Below, piece after piece: positions 23,060 through 32,852 of a stretch of DNA of 64,000 nucleotides. Position numbers and translations under genes: made by a program. Origin of the DNA: Eustoma russellianum (lineage: Eukaryota; Streptophyta; Magnoliopsida; Gentianales; Gentianaceae); contig AP025043.1 of the NCBI GenBank assembly GCA_036186865.1, positions 32,051,236 to 32,115,235 of the forward strand. The letters are read 5' to 3'. A model generated the notes under the pieces. That model was not told the DNA's origin. It ran no database searches and saw nothing but the letters and a program-made list of their open reading frames with translations. The stretch's first letter is position 1; each line of letters opens with the position of its first letter.

Positions 23060-23680
23060 ACTAGCAAACTACTGGAATAGGACAGAATGGAATGACATTT
23101 TGAACGGTTTAAGAACTGACCTTACGGACCTTCAATGAAGCTAATTTTTGGTACAAAGTTAGACTTATGAGAGTAGCACAAGTGAGAGTTGGCATTTGTT
23201 AAAATAAGCTAAGGATTATTTTTGAGAAATTATACGGTAAAACTGCTCCAGTAGAAAATTCTGGAGCTGGGCAGAATTGATCACTGGTTTCAACGAATTA
23301 AAAGAAGACCTTGTGGACCTTCAATAAATCTGGTTTTTGGCACAGAGCTAGTGAAATGAGTATAGCAGGGATGAAAGTTGGAATTTTGGTAAAATAAGTT
23401 ATGGTAAATTTTTAACAAAATAATTGGTGAGACTTCTCAGGCTGTAAATTCTGGAACACGACAGAATGGTATAACGTTTTGAATGGCTTGAAAAAAGATC
23501 TTGTAGATGATCAATACCGCTGAGTTTTGGGCATGGTAATAATCCTATGAGTGTAGTAAACATTCCAACTGGAATTTTTGTGAAACAAGTTCTGGATTAT
23601 TTTAATGAATTAATTAGTAAAACTGCTCAACAGAAAACCACTGTAACAAAGCTGGAAATAAGTAACTGGTTAGTGGACTC
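23060..23680 (+). repeat. Degenerate ~190-bp tandem repeat in element C LTR
   Basis: Recurrent blocks beginning near 23069, 23260 and 23450 with CTGGAA/CTGGAG...ACAGAAT and followed by 'accttgtggaccttcaat'-like and 'aaaataagtt(c)tgga' words, at about 190-base spacing. A partial fourth unit starts near 23640. Similar words in reverse orientation occur in the element D LTR (46180-46800). Confidence 0.7.
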
Positions 23681-24251
23681 TGAAGTAGGACATAGAAATA
23701 TGCAAATGGTCTAAATTTCAGTAGGATGCTAGTTCCATATGTTTATGACTTGTGTGAGTTAGAATTTCCCGAAAAACAAATTACGGATTGCCACGATTAA
23801 ATTTTTAGTAAAATGGGTCTTTTCAGTTTCAGCACCCAACCTATTTTGGAAAATTAATTAAATGAGGCCCTTTATGATTATCGAAATAATCTGAAATTTT
23901 ATGACATGTATCTAAGATTCCACCAAATGTATTTGTGACAAAAGAATTATGGAAATGGACCTATTTGGTTAGCTTAACCATCCCATGAATATGAAGTAAA
24001 AGTCTAGAAATATTTAGTTCCGAAACCATGCATGTTGACATGTTATAAGGAATGCATACGATTATTCATGCCATGACTTGCATTGCATATCACTACATGT
24101 ATCACGCATGCTCATGAAACTGATTTTTATGGATTTTACCTATGCATGCAAGTTTTATAAGCGACTATGTTTTCGTTATGCATGAAAAGTTTTCTTACGG
24201 TCCCATGTTTTTAAAGAAAGCTTCATGATTCCTTTGCCGGCCAAGCATGCG

Positions 24252-24504
24252 GACTAACCCGTCCCAGACCCGGGGTTAATTGGTCTGATGATATGTTCTG
24301 GACCCGTTCAGATCTGGGATTAATTGATCTGATATCTGTTCTGGACCCGTTCAGATCTGTGGTTAATTGATCTGATATCTGTTCTGGACCCGTTCAGATC
24401 CGGGGTTAATTGATCTGATATCTGTTCTGGACCCGTTCAGACCCGAGGTTAATTGGTTTGATGATATGTTCTGGACCCGCTCAGATCCGGGGTTAATTGA
24501 TCTG
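24252..24504 (+). repeat. 43/44-bp tandem repeat in element C LTR
   Basis: About five and a half copies of a unit containing TTCTGGACCCGTTCAGATC and GGTTAATTGATCTGATA. Units vary at a few positions, and two carry an extra base (GATGATATG). Confidence 0.9.
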
Positions 24505-24896
24505 ACACTCCAGAGCCAGATAATGCCAAGATAGAATGGATCGAGGATGAGCCGAGGGTACCTTATCCATAGGCGAGAAGATATGAAGGGAGCTAAGCTT
24601 AAGGACTTTTGTGCTGCCAAGATGTTTTGTATTATGACTATGTTTGAATTCTCTGGATTTCAGTTATGTTATTTTGGGGGACTACTACTTTTGGGAACTT
24701 AGTAAATTAGTGATGCATGTTTAATTTGAAAAGTTTTAATTCTGCCTAAATTTTACTACCATGTTGAATGTTAGCATGGGAGTCTGCGACTTATGTTATG
24801 GATGTTCACATGTTATGCATGACGCCTTGTACTCTCCTTAGTGAAGTACAGCGGGTACACCATATCCGGACGAGGCCCGGGGTGCGGGGCGCTACA

Positions 24897-25014
24897 CCCG
24901 CAGCCAGCGCCTTGGCTCTCTTGCCGAGCTGAGCTGATCTCCACATTTCTCCTCTACATTGAGCTTTAACTTCTCTTTCACCCGGTATCGTAATTGAGTA
25001 TTTGTTACGTAGAC
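24897..25014. other. Spacer between element C and the fold-back structure
   Basis: 118 bases after the LTR end; CCCGC (24897-24901) would be the target copy of element C. It includes a CCGAGCTGAGCTGATC stretch recalling the GCTGAGCTC words at 28050-28500. No gene is seen. Confidence 0.4.
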
Positions 25015-25054
25015 AATTAAGAACTCATTAGTTTTCATTTATCATTAATGAAAA

Positions 25055-25429
25055 CTAACTAAAGTTAAGCTCAAAATACGTTGGTAACCATAGTTTTGCA
25101 AGTCCATTTCTTCCAATTTTCTCCAACAAAAATATACCATAGAACTTCAAGCCAGATCCGGTCCAGAAGGGAGAGGAAAGAATCTGTCTTGCTTCCCATA
25201 ACAGGTGGAGCGCAACAGCAAGAAGAAGGCTAGTAGCTCCAATCAAGATGCCGACTAACCACAAGTGCCAACTTAATGGCACAGTACCTGCAAATGTGCC
25301 CAGGAACCCTACAATGATAAATTGGAATGACACGGTGGAGACCGTCACAATCATGAATATCCGACTTTGGAAAATCCCGCGAAGAACGTTTTGTTTCTCT
25401 ATATCGCGGCTGTTGATTTCATTGAATAC
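25055..25429 (-). pseudogene. 3' exon fragment of a plant autoinhibited Ca2+-ATPase (type IIB P-type)
   Basis: On the minus strand an uninterrupted frame begins VFNEINSRDIEKQNVLRGIF at 25429 and continues with FIIVGFLGTFAGTVPLSWHLW and a hydrophobic LIGATSLLLAVALHLL. These are the last cytosolic loop and final transmembrane helices of plant ACA pumps. From memory of the family, the wording is closest to the vacuolar ACA4/ACA11 type. Homology fades at about 25160; the rest of the frame runs into the inverted-repeat arm and ends at 25055. Upstream of 25429 there is no AG acceptor and no preceding exon, so this is a fragment, not a gene. Its open frame suggests recent capture or limited decay. 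Confidence 0.82.
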
Positions 25430-25499
25430 CGGTCATTTGGCATATACTTCAAGATTAGTGCACTATCTATGTTCAACCTGAGCAATCCAAGAGATTCTA

Positions 25500-25825
25500 A
25501 ATCTCTCGAGGCTGGTTCAATCAATCCTTGAATAAAACGTCTTATTTACAAATTATGCAAAATATTTCATCTGATGTTAAACTAAAAGAATCATCATTGG
25601 CATGGCTTGATCTGAGAATCAAGAGAAGTAGAATAACATTAAGATCAACGTCACCATGCCACAAATTGGAACAGTGGAAGTAGCCCTTCCATCAAATCTA
25701 ATCTAGAAGAAAAGTTTAACTTTGCAATATCTACTTTTTTAGGCTAATATCCATGTTTATCAACAAAGGTAGCAATATCTGCTTTTTTAAGGCACAAACC
25801 TGACAGAACACGAAGGTGTTGAATA
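25500..25825. other. Non-coding stretch inside the fold-back
   Basis: Contains two near copies of a ~22-base word (GCAATATCTRCTTTTTTAR) at about 25723 and 25770. No coding similarity is seen. It may be intron or flanking DNA captured with the ATPase exon. Confidence 0.4.
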
Positions 25826-25942
25826 TGTTGGAGAAAATTAGAAGAAATGGGGTCAAGTTGCAAAATGTGGTTAATAACGTACTTTGAGCTTAGTTATGAT
25901 TAGTTTCATTAATGATGAGTAAAACTTAATGAGTCCTTAATT

Positions 25943-26888
25943 ATCTGCGTGACGAGTATCCTCTTCAAACAACACAGTTTGCGCGGGAATATTTTTCTTT
26001 GGAGTCCATCTTTTGGCTTTTTCCTTCGATTTGGTAGGGATGACAACTGGATCTCGTTCTTTTTCCTGATGATCCTCCCCAACTGGTTTACAATTGTTGG
26101 TTTCATGTCCTAGAATGCGGCAGGCTGTGTAGAATAATGGGACGTTTTCATATTCCACTGTAGGATATATTTCATGGTCCCCCCTTGAATATGCAGACGA
26201 GCTGGTAGTGACTTGGATATATCCACTTCAATATATAATCGAACTACCGAGGGTCTTAATCCATTGGATGTAGCAGAGTCTATTTTCAACTGCAAGCTAA
26301 TCATATGAGCAATATCCCACAAGGATGATTTATTTTGTAAATATAGCGGAATACCTCGTATGGACACCCATATTGGAACAATTGGTTTATCTATCTTGGG
26401 ATCAAAATCTGGTGTCCACTTTGTCACCCTCATAATATAGCCATTAACAGTCCATGATCTTCGTAAAAAAATCCATGATAATCATCCGGTTGTTGAAAAG
26501 TAAGAATAATATGCTGATCATCAAGTAATCCTAACTTGGGAGTCGTTTTAAATCCAATCCGTTGCATACAAGCAGATAATTGCTTCATATTTGGACGCCC
26601 ATGACAGAAGGAACCAACCAGTGTATATTTGAATGGCAATGAATAACGATCAACTTCATCTTTTGTGAATGATATAGAAGGCATACCTTTGTAGCGTGAT
26701 ATCGTTCGGATTGTTGCAGCGGTCTCCATTGAAGTCGGGGCCAAAGCCTCCGCAAAGCTTTTCTTGATCACAGGCACGTCAGACATTGTCGGATCAGTCC
26801 AAAAAACTGAATATGTAAAAATTCTGTGAACAGAGAAGCGAAATAAATCTAAATTGATGCGTAACTGATAAATGAAATAGAAGTTGCA
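25943..26888 (-). pseudogene. LINE-3: ORF1 region of a LINE related to LINE-1
   Basis: Frames at 26969-26430 (from about MSDVPVIKKSFAEAL), 26433-26110 and 26158-25937 align to LINE-1 ORF1: RTISRYKGMPSISFTKDEVDRYSLPFKYTLVGSF (DUF4283), KWTPDFDPKIDKPIVPIW, then a zinc knuckle CRILGHETNNC. The N-terminal part of the long frame (the repetitive Y/I/T stretch above 26888) is translated microsatellite and not protein. Endonuclease and RT are missing: similarity ends at 25943, at the fold-back arm. Two frame changes make it non-functional. Confidence 0.87.
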
Positions 26889-26985
26889 GAGGTATATATA
26901 TATGTGTGTATATATATATGTGTATATATATATATGTGTATATATATATGTGTGTATATATACACACACATATATATATATTCAG
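26889..26985. repeat. TA/TG microsatellite at the LINE-3 5' end
   Basis: Alternating TATATATGTG(TA)n runs, followed by a TACACACATATATA palindromic turn. Corresponds to the TA-rich segment of SIRE-type LTRs. Confidence 0.8.
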
Positions 26986-27671
26986 ATTTTTTTAAAAGGC
27001 ACTATACACATATATTCCAACGCACTACTGACACATTATATATATTACGAACGTACGTCAAAGTCACACCACTATACTTACCTCATATTAATGAGTATAT
27101 TCAGGTCTTATATCATATGATATAAGTCATGGTGATGACAAATTATTGCCACACATTACAAGGTTCTAAACCAAAAATTGTCGTATCGGGTAACTACCGA
27201 AACTTCGCTAACGTGTTACGTACTTTTCACATATAGATGGCCAACCCCTACACTTCAAAAATGGCCACAAATTTTGTGGCTTACATGATACACTCACCCG
27301 TAAAATCATTCCATGTTGGCACACACAAATCACCCCCAATTAAGGCCAAATTGTGGAGATTCCAAATTCATCTTTTTAAGCACATGGAGGAGCCACTTTA
27401 ATCAGCCATTAGACCTCAATATTAAAGTTATATTATGTATATTATATGTGACAAAATATATATAACATGTGCAAAAATTTGGAATTTAATCGGAGAAAAA
27501 TCGAGTAATCGACAAATGTCAAAAATTCGGTTTTCTACGAACACATTACATGGAACGTGTTTGGGAAGTCATGTAACATGTATCTAGACACTTTTTACAT
27601 ATTCAATACATACTAAAGTGTTCTAGAATATTCAAATTAGGGCTAATTGGAATATACCATATGTGTATAAT
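26986..27671 (+). repeat. Fragment K of a SIRE/Maximus-type LTR
   Basis: Resembles the element A LTR (about 8250-8950) in reverse complement and the element B LTR (40330-41040) in direct orientation, including the 20-base palindrome at 27107-27126 and the TCTAGACAC/TTCTAGAA words. It is clearly diverged. Similarity stops at about 27671. Confidence 0.8.
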
Positions 27672-28743
27672 TGATGCGGTTATCTGATCCAAGGGTTCAG
27701 GCCGAGCAAGTATCTGATCCTATGGCTGTGATTGAATTGGTTGTAACAAACTGACCTCAGATTCCTCCTATAAATAGAGGCCAAGCGGACCCCTGTGGTC
27801 ACTAAGAATTCATGAGAAAACAATCTTCCTTCTCTCTCAATCTCCCTCTTTGCATAATCATCCTCCCGCATACATAAATTTCTTATCATTTCAAGTCGTT
27901 TGAGAAGTCAAGACAGCTTAAAGGTTCATTGAGTTCATACACTGCAGTGCCGCTCGTTTAAACTGACTCCGTTGTATCTTGGGAGACGATTGCTCTCTCT
28001 GGTTGGGCACAGTACACGGAGCAATACGTCTTAAGGACAGAGTCATGGACTCACCTCGAATTCTCTACTCAGCCGAACTGCTGAAGTTGTTGCCGAACTG
28101 AGCTCTGATGTGCGTTGAGCTCGAATGATCGAGTGTTAGTGCAGCACTGTTATTGTGCAGTGTTGCCGAGCTGAGCTTTGTTGTATGCTGAGCTCTGCTG
28201 TTTGACTGAGAGCATTCGTTGTTCTATAACACTGACGTGCTGAGCTCTTATGGTGTGTTGAGCTCGGATAAAGCAGCTTGTAGCACCTGTTGTTCTATTG
28301 TGCTGAGGTGCTGAGGTCGACAAGTCGGTCATCTATCCAGAACGCAAATTCAATTGCGTATCCTGGACTGATCAATCTGACCTCAGCTGAGCTCGGCTAG
28401 AAGGCTGATAGCACAGAACTACTGTTCTGAAGTGCTATTGTGCTGAGGTCGGTAGGTCGGCTGACTATTTAGAATGCAAACTCAGTTGCGCTACCTGGAC
28501 TATCTTGACCTAGCTTATCGATCCGACCTGCCTGAGCTCAGCAAGACGACCACTGCTTTATTTCATAAGCATACTGTACAGAAGTCAATTTTGTCTGACT
28601 TGAATTATTCCCAACATTCTTAAGACATATTGTATTGATTCTATACTGATTCTCGTTGTTTGTTTCGATGGCTTACAAAAACTTAAATAGAAAACGCAAG
28701 CTCGAGCTCTGTTCAAGGCGTTGAATTTCAGAGTGCTGCTCCT
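27672..28743 (+). repeat. Probable element F 5' LTR and leader
   Basis: Starts TGATGCGG where the K similarity ends. It contains a TATA box (27769-27776) and a region (28050-28530) dense in GCTGAGCTC/TGAGGTCGG words, including two ~75-85-base blocks at about 28297 and 28438 with shared words (ATTGTGCTGAGGT, GGTCGG, AATGCAAA, TACCTGGACT, TTGACC). The LTR/leader boundary and primer site cannot be placed because the other LTR is missing; a CCCAACA near 28608-28614 is one candidate end. Confidence 0.5.
27769..27776 (+). promoter_or_regulatory. Putative TATA box of element F
   Basis: TATAAATA within CCTATAAATAGAGG, an archetypal plant core promoter, in the presumed LTR about 970 bases upstream of the gag ATG. 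Confidence 0.55.
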
Positions 28744-28828
28744 ATGGCACCAAATGCTAAGGTGCCAATGAAAGCTCCTTCTGCACAGGGTCTTGCGGTG
28801 ACCCAAGTGGAGAAACCGGTGAAGTTCA
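28744..28828 (+). pseudogene. gag: Element F gag, N-terminal piece (before element E)
   Basis: Begins at the ATG at 28744 (MAPNAKVPMKAP) and reads to VEKPVKF, where E is inserted. It continues at 37380 in the same sense. The pattern matches the start of copia UBN2-type gag. Confidence 0.75.
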
Positions 28829-30278
28829 TGTTAGTGTATGTGACCTAGGCCATGATTTGGATATTTATGTTATGCATTTATTATTAATAAAAGAGGTTTT
28901 ATTATCATTATTGTTGGTTAGTATGTTACACAATTTTGATATATGTCCCTGATTCATTATTGTTATGGAGATAAAATAATTTATAATCAGTATGAGTATT
29001 GATTTGATGATCATAAGATGATTATGTGTATGGTGATACGAATCAATCTCATAGATACTTGTTAGAGAACAGTGTATTGGATAGACCCATCATGAGATTG
29101 CTACATGGATTAGCGTCATAAGTAAATCTCATGATAGTCATGTTTTAATCCTTTGACTTGAGATTGTCATAGTTTCCAACATAAGGACTATTATATTTTG
29201 ACATGATCAAACGTTATCCGTAACTGGATAATAATAAAGGTCATGATTGAATGTGATAGAAATTATGTAGAGGATATTGAACAATCAAGATAGAATTTGT
29301 CCCTCTCTTTTGAGAGAGATATCTTTGGGCCCCTCGATTAGTTAGACTGTGAAATGCATGGCCGTGCTCAAATGAATTGATAGTGTGATCAATATCATTT
29401 GTTTTATCAGTCTACTTAGAGATCGAGTAATCATATGTTTGAAATATATAAGTATGACGCTGACCATGACTTATGTTCAAACTAGATATCGTGTGACAAA
29501 AGGATTAATGCATGTACTATTATTAGGCTAGTTGGACTTTACTCGTATTAATTGGGTAGTTGTAATGCCTTGCTAGAGGCCAATTACGACTTGTTGGTTT
29601 AATAGAGATTTGATCAACTGCCAATTAATATGGGCCTATCGGGTCACACACAAGAATGCGTATGGCTGAGATTAATAATATTAATAATATTAATATTGGA
29701 TATTAATTATTATTATTATTATTATCGTTTTTTAATATTAATAATATTAATATTGGATATTAATTATTATTATTATTAATTTCGTTTTTTTATGTATATA
29801 TTTATATCATCGGATAATAACAGAGAATCCATATTTGATATGGATTTTGATTTGTTTTATCTAATCCTAACAGAATCCGTATCTGGTACGGATTTTGATA
29901 GCGTTAACAAATCCGATCTGCAATCGGATTTTGATATCTATATATATGTATGGAGCTTGGCGTATCTCATACACCAAGCAATTAGAAAAAACAAAAGAAC
30001 AGAAAACGAAACCCTAGAATCGTTTTTGAGAAAAACGAGTTCTTCAGCCGCGCCGTTTGAAGAGCTAGCACTCCGGGCGGAAGCGTTCGTGTGGATACCG
30101 ACAGAGGGTGTTCGTGATTTCGCACCTCTTCTATCTGCAGACTTCGAATCTACGGAGGTAGTTTTTGATTTCTTTTGTCGAATTAAACGAACAACATGGA
30201 TCCTTGATAGGAAATCGGAGATCAAGTTTTGTTTTTCCGCTGCGCGTTTTTGCAGTGATCTCGTATGATTTCCTAACA
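28829..30278 (+). repeat. Element E 5' LTR
   Basis: Near-identical to 35921-37374. A TATATATATG stretch at about 29938-29948 could be its TATA box; the ATT/AAT-rich run at 29680-29780 is the main length-variable site. The 158-codon frame at 29792-30268 is LTR sequence, not a gene. Confidence 0.95.
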
Positions 30279-30279
30279 G

Positions 30280-30290
30280 TGGTATCAGAG
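30280..30290 (+). other. Element E primer binding site
   Basis: TGGTATCAGAG one base after the LTR end, complementary to initiator tRNA-Met. Confidence 0.92.
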
Positions 30291-31946
30291 ACACTTGTTG
30301 ATTTCGTTTAAATCGATTATATCATGCTTATGTGATTATATGTTTACTGTTTTTTGTATGGCATGATATGTACAAAAACCCCAACTCGGATTTCATATGA
30401 TGAGACAAGAATGGTGTTTTTCAAATCGTTTTCATGAGATGATTTGTATACGGCGGTTTTCGTTTGTCATGTGATGATCAAAACCGATTCTGTTTATATT
30501 AGATATAAACATACGCTATGTGTAAAACCCTATTCGAATCTCATCTGGTGAGAGCGGATTGATGTTTTCAATTCGTTTTAATGAGACGTTATGATTCGAG
30601 ATTGTTATATGTGATATAAAGTTTTCGTTTTTCATGTGATGATCAAAAACGATTATGTTTATATCGATATGAACAACCGATAATGATTCTGTAAGAGTTA
30701 TGCATATTCAAAACAGACAGATTATCAATTCGATTGATAAATCTGTTTTCGGATTTCGAATGGCAGATTGATTCTGTTTCGGATTTCGAACAGCAGATTA
30801 TCAATTCGATTGATGATTCTGTTTTGGGTTTTGATTGATAACTCTCGGTTCGATCGGTGCTTCTATAAGGGTTTACACGTAATCAAAACAGTAAGATCGT
30901 TAATATGATTGACGCGTCTCTCGGGACCGCCGTATGCGTACGCCCTATAGTTCGTTACCGTGACATTAAGAATGTCAATATATATTTATTTGTTATAATA
31001 TGTTTGTGTAAAATATATTATAATTGTTGATGTCTTTGCATGGTGCATAGCATGGTCTCAGGACCTATGTGATTGACTTAGTCATATTTCTGTTTTGGGT
31101 TATTATGGCCTGCGTGCCGCTGTAGTTTTTGTTGTATTTTATTATACAATTAGTTAGGAGTTTTCTTTATTATTGTAATAAATGAAGAATCAAGCTACAA
31201 AAGTGGTGATGGCGACACATACCAAGGACGAGTGGATTCCATAGAGATGGAGGCACGAGCTCAAGACAAGAAGATATGTATCATTGCAAATGTTGTAATA
31301 GGAAGTCTTTCACATAGGGTTTCCTTTATGATCTTCATTTGGTCTCATGAAGATCATATTTAGTTTGGCCATGCTATGTCACGTTTACATATTTATCATT
31401 TTGTATGAGATGCGTGGATGATATATTATATATGCATATAGGATGCTACGATATAATGATATGCAATGCAAGACACAAACTAAGTTGAACCCTCATTAAT
31501 AATTTAAGTCTTGATGCCATCCATGTCTTAAACACCTATTAAAACTGGGATTGTATTAAAGTAGGTATTGCCAAAGCAATGTGCTTTAAACATTCCTAGC
31601 TACGTAGGATGAGTAATAGTACTCATATGTTTAAAATTGGTTAGACTTAATTGGGCTATCAAAACGGTTTTGGGCCCAAGGCATTAGATGGAATCTAACA
31701 TACAATGATATATGATGTCATTATTCCATAAATTCTAAGAGTTACATGAGATGTAATTGGTAAAGATGTTACCTACCTAAATAACTTAATTTTAAGCGTC
31801 ATGCCAAAGCTGAGTTTAGAATTAAGTCAAATATGGATCTTAGCTCACTAAAATATTTCTTTTGAGGGTTATGTTTTAGTGGGAGTTTTATAAATTTTAA
31901 CCTCATTATTAATAAAGTGTTACTTTGCATGTTTTGTAGATCATAA
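30291..31946 (+). other. Element E untranslated leader
   Basis: 1.65 kb between the primer site and gag without coding signal. It contains repeated words of the type GATTGATAATCTGTTTTGGG/GATCAAAACCGATT (30470-30870), a loose tandem duplication. Confidence 0.7.
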
Positions 31947-32852
31947 ATGGCTGCTAATAACAATTCCACCTTATCGCTGCGATCTATCCTTGAGAAGGAA
32001 AAACTAAAAGAATGTGGGACTAATTTTGTTGGCTGGTTTCGAAACTTGAGAATTGTTCTCAAGAAAGAAAAGAAGTCCTACGTGCTCGATGACCCTGTCC
32101 CCGAACCCCCTCCTGCTGATGCTTCTGTTGCTGTTAAGAACAAGTATAAGAAGCATGTTGAAGATTCCAATGACATAGGATGTCTAATGTTGGCAACTAT
32201 GTGTCTAGGACTTTAGAAAGACCTGGAACACTTAGAAGCTTATTAGATGAGTGTGCATCTCAAACAAGCTTTCCAACAACAGGCTAGGAAGGATAGGTTC
32301 GACACCGCTGTTGCACTTTTTGACTGTAAGATGTCTGAAGGTGAATCTGTTAGCGCTCATGTTCTGAAGATGAAAGGCTATATAGATCACCTTGCAAGAC
32401 TTGGATATCCCCTGAGTTTGGAACTCGCCACGGATTTGATCCTACACTCTTTGCCTAACAGTTTTTCTCAGTACGTCATGAACTACAATATGAATAATAT
32501 GGAAAAGTCCAATCCTGAGCTACATGGTATGCTCAAAACTACTGAGGGGAATATCAAGAAGCCTACCCATGTATTGAGTGTCAATACCAAGCTAATGAAA
32601 AAGAAAGCTAAAGGCAAGGGTAAGGCTAAAAGTGCAAAGGGTGCAAAAGGGGCAAAGGGTCAAGCTAAACCGAAACCTGGTCCCAAGGCAAAGGTTCCTA
32701 AGGAAGGAACGTGTTTCCATTGCAACAAGCCTGGGCATTGGAAAAGAAATTGTGATGCTTATTTGGAGGAGTTGAAGAAGCTGAAGGGTAGTACGACTAC
32801 ATCTTCAGGTATTTATGTTATAGAAATTAATTTATCTAATTCTTCTTCCTAG
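31947..32852 (+). pseudogene. gag: Element E gag, three in-frame stops
   Basis: Opens at the ATG at 31947 (MAANNNSTLSLRSILEKEKL) with FVGWFRNLRIVLKKEK, the N terminus of copia gag. It continues with FDCKMSEGESVSAHVLKMKGYI and a lysine/glycine-rich linker, then a CCHC knuckle CFHCNKPGHWKRNC at about 32708-32750. Stops lie at 32214-32216, 32244-32246 and 32850-32852, the last at the junction with protease. All segments are in one frame. Gag would assemble the particle and bind RNA. Confidence 0.9.

Larger units (their letters stand above)
9345..24896 (+). mobile_element. Element C: Tekay/Del-like Ty3/gypsy chromovirus, left end outside window
   Basis: A plus-strand gypsy element with 5' LTR remainder (9345-11348), primer site, gag, protease, RT/RNase H, integrase, polypurine tract, and a 3' LTR (16432-16709 plus 22706-24896) interrupted by LINE-1. 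LTR ends are TGTACCCC...GCTACA. Domain order (protease-RT-RNase H-integrase) and the gag sequence fit chromoviruses; the Tekay lineage is inferred from gag and the C-terminal pol tail. Element A interrupts its 5' LTR. The reading frames carry several frameshifts and stops, so it is a dead copy. Two introns in the coding region are described separately. Confidence 0.9.
22706..24896 (+). repeat. Element C 3' LTR, second part
   Basis: Resumes after LINE-1 and ends GCTACA at 24896. It matches 10617-10966 and 10977-11346 of the 5' LTR. Compared with the 5' copy it lacks the 9444-10616 segment, lost exactly beside the LINE-1 right target copy. The 23056-24521 stretch is what the N gap hides in the 5' LTR. 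Confidence 0.9.
25015..25942. repeat. Inverted-repeat (fold-back) structure with captured gene fragment
   Basis: Left arm 25015-25128 and right arm 25826-25942 are inverted copies of each other, about 115 bases with a few indels and substitutions. Both begin AATTAAGRACTCATTA at the outside and end at CTCCAACA inside. Between them lie the Ca2+-ATPase fragment and ~400 bases without recognisable coding. I find no convincing target-site duplication. The right arm starts exactly where similarity to LINE ORF1 stops. Confidence 0.7.

Noticed and set aside
24252..24504. CRISPR-like repeat array
   Set aside because: Units are contiguous with no unique spacers, in a plant LTR; it is a simple tandem repeat.
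25015..25942. Helitron with captured gene
   Set aside because: No CTRR end with a nearby hairpin and no AT target insertion could be seen; inverted termini argue for a fold-back or TIR element.
26884..27125. Tyrosine/isoleucine-rich ORFs on both strands
   Set aside because: Translated TA/TG microsatellite.
29792..30268. 158-aa open frame
   Set aside because: It lies wholly in the element E LTR, is repeated at 37053-37364 in the other LTR with a different start, and resembles no protein.
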